A stretch of DNA of 28,630 nucleotides from JBBSHS01 sp038232515 (GTDB lineage Bacteria > Actinomycetota > Acidimicrobiia > Acidimicrobiales > JAUJNH01): assembly GCA_038232515.1 (NCBI GenBank), contig JBBSHS010000027.1, positions 1-28,630 of the forward strand, given 5' to 3'. The notes below the pieces were generated by a model that was not told where the DNA came from, did no database searches, and saw only the letters and a list, made by a program, of their open reading frames with translations. Every line of letters begins with the position of its first letter. Position 1 is the stretch's first letter. The translations under genes were made by a program, and so were the position numbers. Positions 25,676 to 28,630 of the stretch are shown here, piece by piece.

Positions 25676-25802
25676 AGGGTGGCGCAGAAGGTAGTAGCCA
25701 AAAGCTGCTCTTTCCCAACCACCCCCACGGGCGCCGGCCCTGCCCCAGGTCGGCTACGTTCCAGTCCATGAGCAAGCTCAGGACCCAGCGACGAGGTGCG
25801 TC

Positions 25803-26795
25803 ATGAACCCCACCCCCCAGCCTGCTGACCGCAACCTGGCTCTGGACCTCGTTCGTGTAACCGAGGCGGCGGCGTTGGCTGCCGCCCGTTGGATGGGCCG
25901 GGGTGACAAGGACAGCGCCGACGGCGCCGCCGTCGACGCCATGCGGGCCATCCTGAGCAGCGTGACGATGGATGGCGTCGTGATCATCGGCGAGGGCGAG
26001 AAGGACGAGGCGCCCATGTTGTACAGCGGCGAGAAGGTGGGCGACGGCTCGAAGCCCGAGACCGACATCGCCGTAGACCCGCTGGAGGGCACCACCCTGT
26101 GCAGCGAGGGGCAGGGCAACGCCATCACGGTCATCGCCGTGGCCGACCGCGGGACGATGTTCGACCCCGGCCCGTGCATGTACATGCACAAGGTCGCCGT
26201 CGGCCCTGAGTGCGTCGGCGTCATCGACCTCGACGCGCCGGCGGCCGACAACCTGGCCGCGGTGGCCAAGGCCAAAGGCGAGAAGGTTCGTGACATCACC
26301 GCCGTCATCCTCAACCGGCCCCGCCACGACGAGCTCATCGCCCAGGTCCGGGCGGCCGGTGCCCGGATCCGGCTCATCTCGGCCGGCGACGTCGTCGGCG
26401 CCCTGTCCACCTGCTTCGCCGAGTCCGGCGCCGACGTGCTGTTCGGGATCGGCGGGACGCCGGAGGGCGTCATCACCGCAGCCGCGCTGAAGTGCATGGG
26501 CGGCGACATGGTGGGCCGGCTGTGGACCCGCGACGAGGACGAAGCCAAGCTGGCCCGCGACCAAGGCTACGAGCTCGACCGGATCCTGTCCATCAACGAC
26601 CTGGTGAGCGGGGAGAACTGCTTCTTCGCAGCCACCGGCGTGACCGACGGCGAGTTGCTGAAGGGTGTCCACTACGACGCCCACGGAGCAACCACCCAGA
26701 GCCTGGTCATGCGGTCCAAGTCGGGCACCGTGCGACGCGTCGATGCCCGCCACCAGCTGGCCAAGATCGCCGAGTTCTCGACCATCAGCTACTAG
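25803..26795 (+). CDS. glpX: Class II fructose-1,6-bisphosphatase
   Basis: GlpX hydrolyses fructose 1,6-bisphosphate to fructose 6-phosphate in gluconeogenesis. The 330-residue product has the class II signatures VVIIGEGEKDEAPML (about residues 60-74) and the metal-binding DIAVDPLEGTT (about residues 87-97). DVLFGIGGTPEGVITAAALK and a C-terminal HHDA-like GVHYDAHGATTQSLVMR segment follow. The length is typical. The ATG at 25803 has gagg seven bases upstream. In many actinobacteria this is the main FBPase. It may support glucan synthesis when cells grow on non-sugar carbon. Confidence 0.95.
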   Translation: MNPTPQPADRNLALDLVRVTEAAALAAARWMGRGDKDSADGAAVDAMRAILSSVTMDGVVIIGEGEKDEAPMLYSGEKVGDGSKPETDIAVDPLEGTTLCSEGQGNAITVIAVADRGTMFDPGPCMYMHKVAVGPECVGVIDLDAPAADNLAAVAKAKGEKVRDITAVILNRPRHDELIAQVRAAGARIRLISAGDVVGALSTCFAESGADVLFGIGGTPEGVITAAALKCMGGDMVGRLWTRDEDEAKLARDQGYELDRILSINDLVSGENCFFAATGVTDGELLKGVHYDAHGATTQSLVMRSKSGTVRRVDARHQLAKIAEFSTISY

Positions 26796-26999
26796 CGCGG
26801 CCGAGGGGCGATGGCCCAGGCGGGTCCCACGTGCCGGGCCAGCCTCGGAGTTCCCAAACCCAAGCCGGTGATCGCCGAAACGGCCGCATCGCACCAACAA
26901 GCCGCCGATGGCTGGTGGGAGGTTCCGGCGCCTACCCCTAAATACGCCCCCTTCCTTGTTTGGGCTTGTCAGCTATCCCTAAGTAAGTAAGGAGGTGCT
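26796..26999. other. Intergenic region before the Fic gene
   Basis: 204 bases without a gene. The last 60 bases are AT-richer than the surroundings and carry ccctaa at two places (26936 and 26977) and a perfect aaggagg ribosome binding site at 26989-26995. It probably holds the promoter of the Fic gene; no clear -35/-10 pair can be fixed. Confidence 0.4.
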
Positions 27000-28269
27000 G
27001 TGTCTCGGGTTATGCGGCGGCGCTGGGCAAGCGATCTCGCCGCGCCGTCCTGCCACGCCCGCCAGGGCTGCGAAGACCAAGCCTACGTGCCCGATCATCT
27101 CGTCGGGCGAACCATCACGCTTGATGGTCCGGTCGCCGCGGACGTGGCGGAGGCCGAGGCGGCCGTGGCACGATTCAACGTCGATGCCGCAGCCCTGTTC
27201 GACACCGAGGCCTTGGCGCGGCTCCTGTTCCGGGCCGAGTCGATCGCCTCGTCCAGGATCGAGGGCCTGGAGGTCGGCGCCCGTCGGTTGCTCCGCGCTG
27301 AGGCGGCCCGCGACGTCGACGACACCGGCAGCGATGTCACCGCTACCGAAGTGCTCGGAAACATCGACGCCATGGTCCACGGACTCGAATCTGTGCAGGA
27401 GGGCAACCCGATCACAGTCGAGTTGCTGCTCGACATGCATCGTCGGCTGTGGCCGGTTCGCGGCTGGCCGAGCACGGTGGACGCTACCGCGACGTCCAGA
27501 ACTGGATCGGTGGGAGCGACTACAAAGCGTGCGCCGCTGCGTTCGTCCCGCCTCCGCCCGAGCACGTCGAAGACTGATGGCGGACATGGTCGCCTTCTGC
27601 AACGACGACACGCTGCCGGCGGTTGCGCAAGCGGCGATGGCCCACGCCCAGTTCGAGACCATCCACCCCTTCATCGACGGCAATGGGCGCACCGGCAGGG
27701 CGCTCATCCACCTCGTCCTGCGCAGGCGCGGCCTCTCGCCGCGCCTGCTCCCGCCGGTCTCCCTGATCCTCGCCACTCGGGCTTACGACTACATCGATGG
27801 CCTGACCGCGACGCGCTACCGGAGACCGGCGGCCTCCCGCAAGGCGCACGAGGGAGCCAATCTGTGGATCGGCCGATTCGCAGGCGCCTACACCCGGGCC
27901 GTCGCCGATGCCGCCTCTTTCGAACGTCACGCACAGGAGATTGAGGCCGGCTGGCGCAAGCAGCTCGGCAGAGTGGGCGCCGACTCCGCTGCGGACCGCT
28001 TGCTCCGCGTGCTCGTGGGCGCTCCGGTACTCACAGTCAACAGCGCCGCCAACCTCATCGGCCGCAGCTTCGTGCAGACGAACGAGGCCATCACGCGACT
28101 CGTTGAGGGCGGCATCCTGCGGCAGGTCACTGTGGGACGGCGGAACCGGGTCTTCGAGGCGCCCGACATCATCGACGCCTTCACCGATCTCGAACGGCAG
28201 CTCGCCAGCCCTGAGGGCGATACGCGTGCCTCGGAGCCGACCCGGCGAGTGCCGCGCCGTCGCCAGTAG
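27000..28269 (+). pseudogene. Fic-family protein gene with two frameshifts
   Basis: Fic enzymes transfer AMP or related groups to target proteins. The reading starts at GTG 27000 behind aaggagg. The first frame encodes the Fic_N-like part with the inhibitory SxxxEG motif (SSRIEG, near residue 82). At about 27450 one base is missing, and the frame continues as EHGGRYRDVQNWIGGSDY and PPPPEHVED. At about 27575 a second base is missing, and the last frame gives LMADMVAFCNDD, the catalytic HPFIDGNGRTGR and a winged-helix-like C-terminus. Restoring both bases gives 423 residues, a normal length. Without them the product ends at about 27944 in the wrong frame. An ATG at 27577 overlaps the middle-frame stop and could allow a 230-residue catalytic fragment. 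Confidence 0.88.
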
Positions 28270-28362
28270 GTGCGAGCCCGCTCACGACGGCTGTGGCAGA
28301 ACGCCGGGAGGCGCTCCGCAGCGCACTCGTCCAAGGCTGATGCCCCCGCGCCCACGCGCTGT

Positions 28363-28490
28363 CTACAGCAGGAGGTCGACCCCGTCTACTGCTGGCGTCT
28401 CGCTGAGAGCCTTGACGATCAGCGTGAGCGTCCGAGGAGCGATGGGTCGGCCGGCCATCGCCGCTGTGAACGTCGGCGGGCTCACGCACG
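28363..28490 (-). pseudogene. C-terminal fragment of an HTH (XRE-like) gene
   Basis: The minus frame ending at TAG 28363 reads VSPPTFTAAMAGRPIAPRTL then TLIVKALSETPAVDGVDLLL. This matches the recognition helix and tail of small XRE-type DNA-binding proteins. The N-terminal half is missing, because the frame upstream of about 28490 reads across transposase DNA. It is a remnant, probably broken by the transposon. Confidence 0.6.
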
Positions 28491-28630
28491 CGCCGCGAAC
28501 AGGTCGGTGGTGCCGTTGCGCTTGTAGTCGTGCGTCATGGTTCCGGCCCGGCCCCGACGCATGGGCAGGCTCGGCTGGGTCCGGTCCAGCGCCTGGCACT
28601 GGGTCTTCTCGTCGAAGCTGAAGACCACGG
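28482..28630 (-). mobile_element. IS630-family transposase fragment (cut by right window edge)
   Basis: In the minus strand from the window edge the frame reads VVFSFDEKTQCQALDRTQPS then LPMRRGRAGTMTHDYKRNGT and TDLFAA. This is the hallmark central part of IS630-family DDE transposases, with the first catalytic Asp in SFDEKTQ. Homology stops at about 28491; after three unrelated codons the frame closes with TGA at 28482-28484. The rest of the catalytic domain (second Asp and Glu) is absent on this side, so this end is truncated. The N-terminal half would lie beyond the window. Confidence 0.82.

Noticed and set aside
25768..25806. 12-codon leader peptide (MSKLRTQRRGAS) overlapping the glpX start
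   Set aside because: The TGA/ATG overlap is neat, but the frame is very short, has no ribosome binding site and encodes no regulatory residue pattern. Chance is likely.
28270..28527. Plus-strand open frames after the Fic gene
   Set aside because: They lie opposite the HTH fragment and transposase remnant and have Arg/Ala-rich shadow composition. The short gap 28270-28362 shows nothing else.

Overview
The window is GC-rich DNA with dense coding, frequent GTG/TTG starts and short or overlapping gene junctions. It encodes a complete GlgE (maltose-1-phosphate) alpha-glucan pathway, class II fructose bisphosphatase, LPxTG and FG-GAP surface proteins, and an actinobacterial-style Fic protein. Together these indicate a member of the Actinomycetota. 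The MFS carrier with an SRPBCC-like front end suggests, by inference only, an Acidimicrobiia-like lineage.

Layout. 1-281 (-): start of a protein with GYGQPP repeats, cut by the left edge. 340-1617 (-): PaaK-like adenylate-forming protein. 1736-6008 (+): galT, a 39-residue membrane microprotein, two PRC-barrel proteins, a secreted/membrane protein and an FG-GAP lipoprotein, closely spaced with several overlaps. 6047-14548 (mostly -): glgB, mak (maltokinase), treS, coaA and glgE, with a small LapA-like gene on + between coaA and glgE. 14684-17215 (+): glgP, divergent from glgE. 17346-18881 (+): MFS carrier with a damaged SRPBCC-like N-terminal region. 18904-20652 (-): LPxTG-anchored surface protein with a palindromic putative operator. 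20758-22572 (-): frameshifted alpha/beta hydrolase, J-domain protein and an unknown protein. 22573-22884: gene-free repeat block. 22885-25675 (-): two GT-C membrane glycosyltransferases. 25803-26795 (+): glpX. 27000-28630: decaying accessory segment with a doubly frameshifted Fic gene, an HTH-gene tail and a truncated IS630-family transposase.

How the genes work together. TreS converts trehalose to maltose, Mak phosphorylates maltose, GlgE extends alpha-1,4-glucan from maltose 1-phosphate, GlgB branches it and GlgP releases glucose 1-phosphate. GalT also yields glucose 1-phosphate from galactose metabolism, and GlpX feeds gluconeogenesis, so much of the window concerns storage glucan and hexose phosphates. 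No canonical unknown defence or biosynthetic system is visible. The most notable items are the hidden GYGQPP gene at the left edge, the coupled microprotein/PRC-barrel cluster, the secreted-protein/FG-GAP lipoprotein pair, several unannotated control elements, and three genes with reading-frame breaks or remnants.
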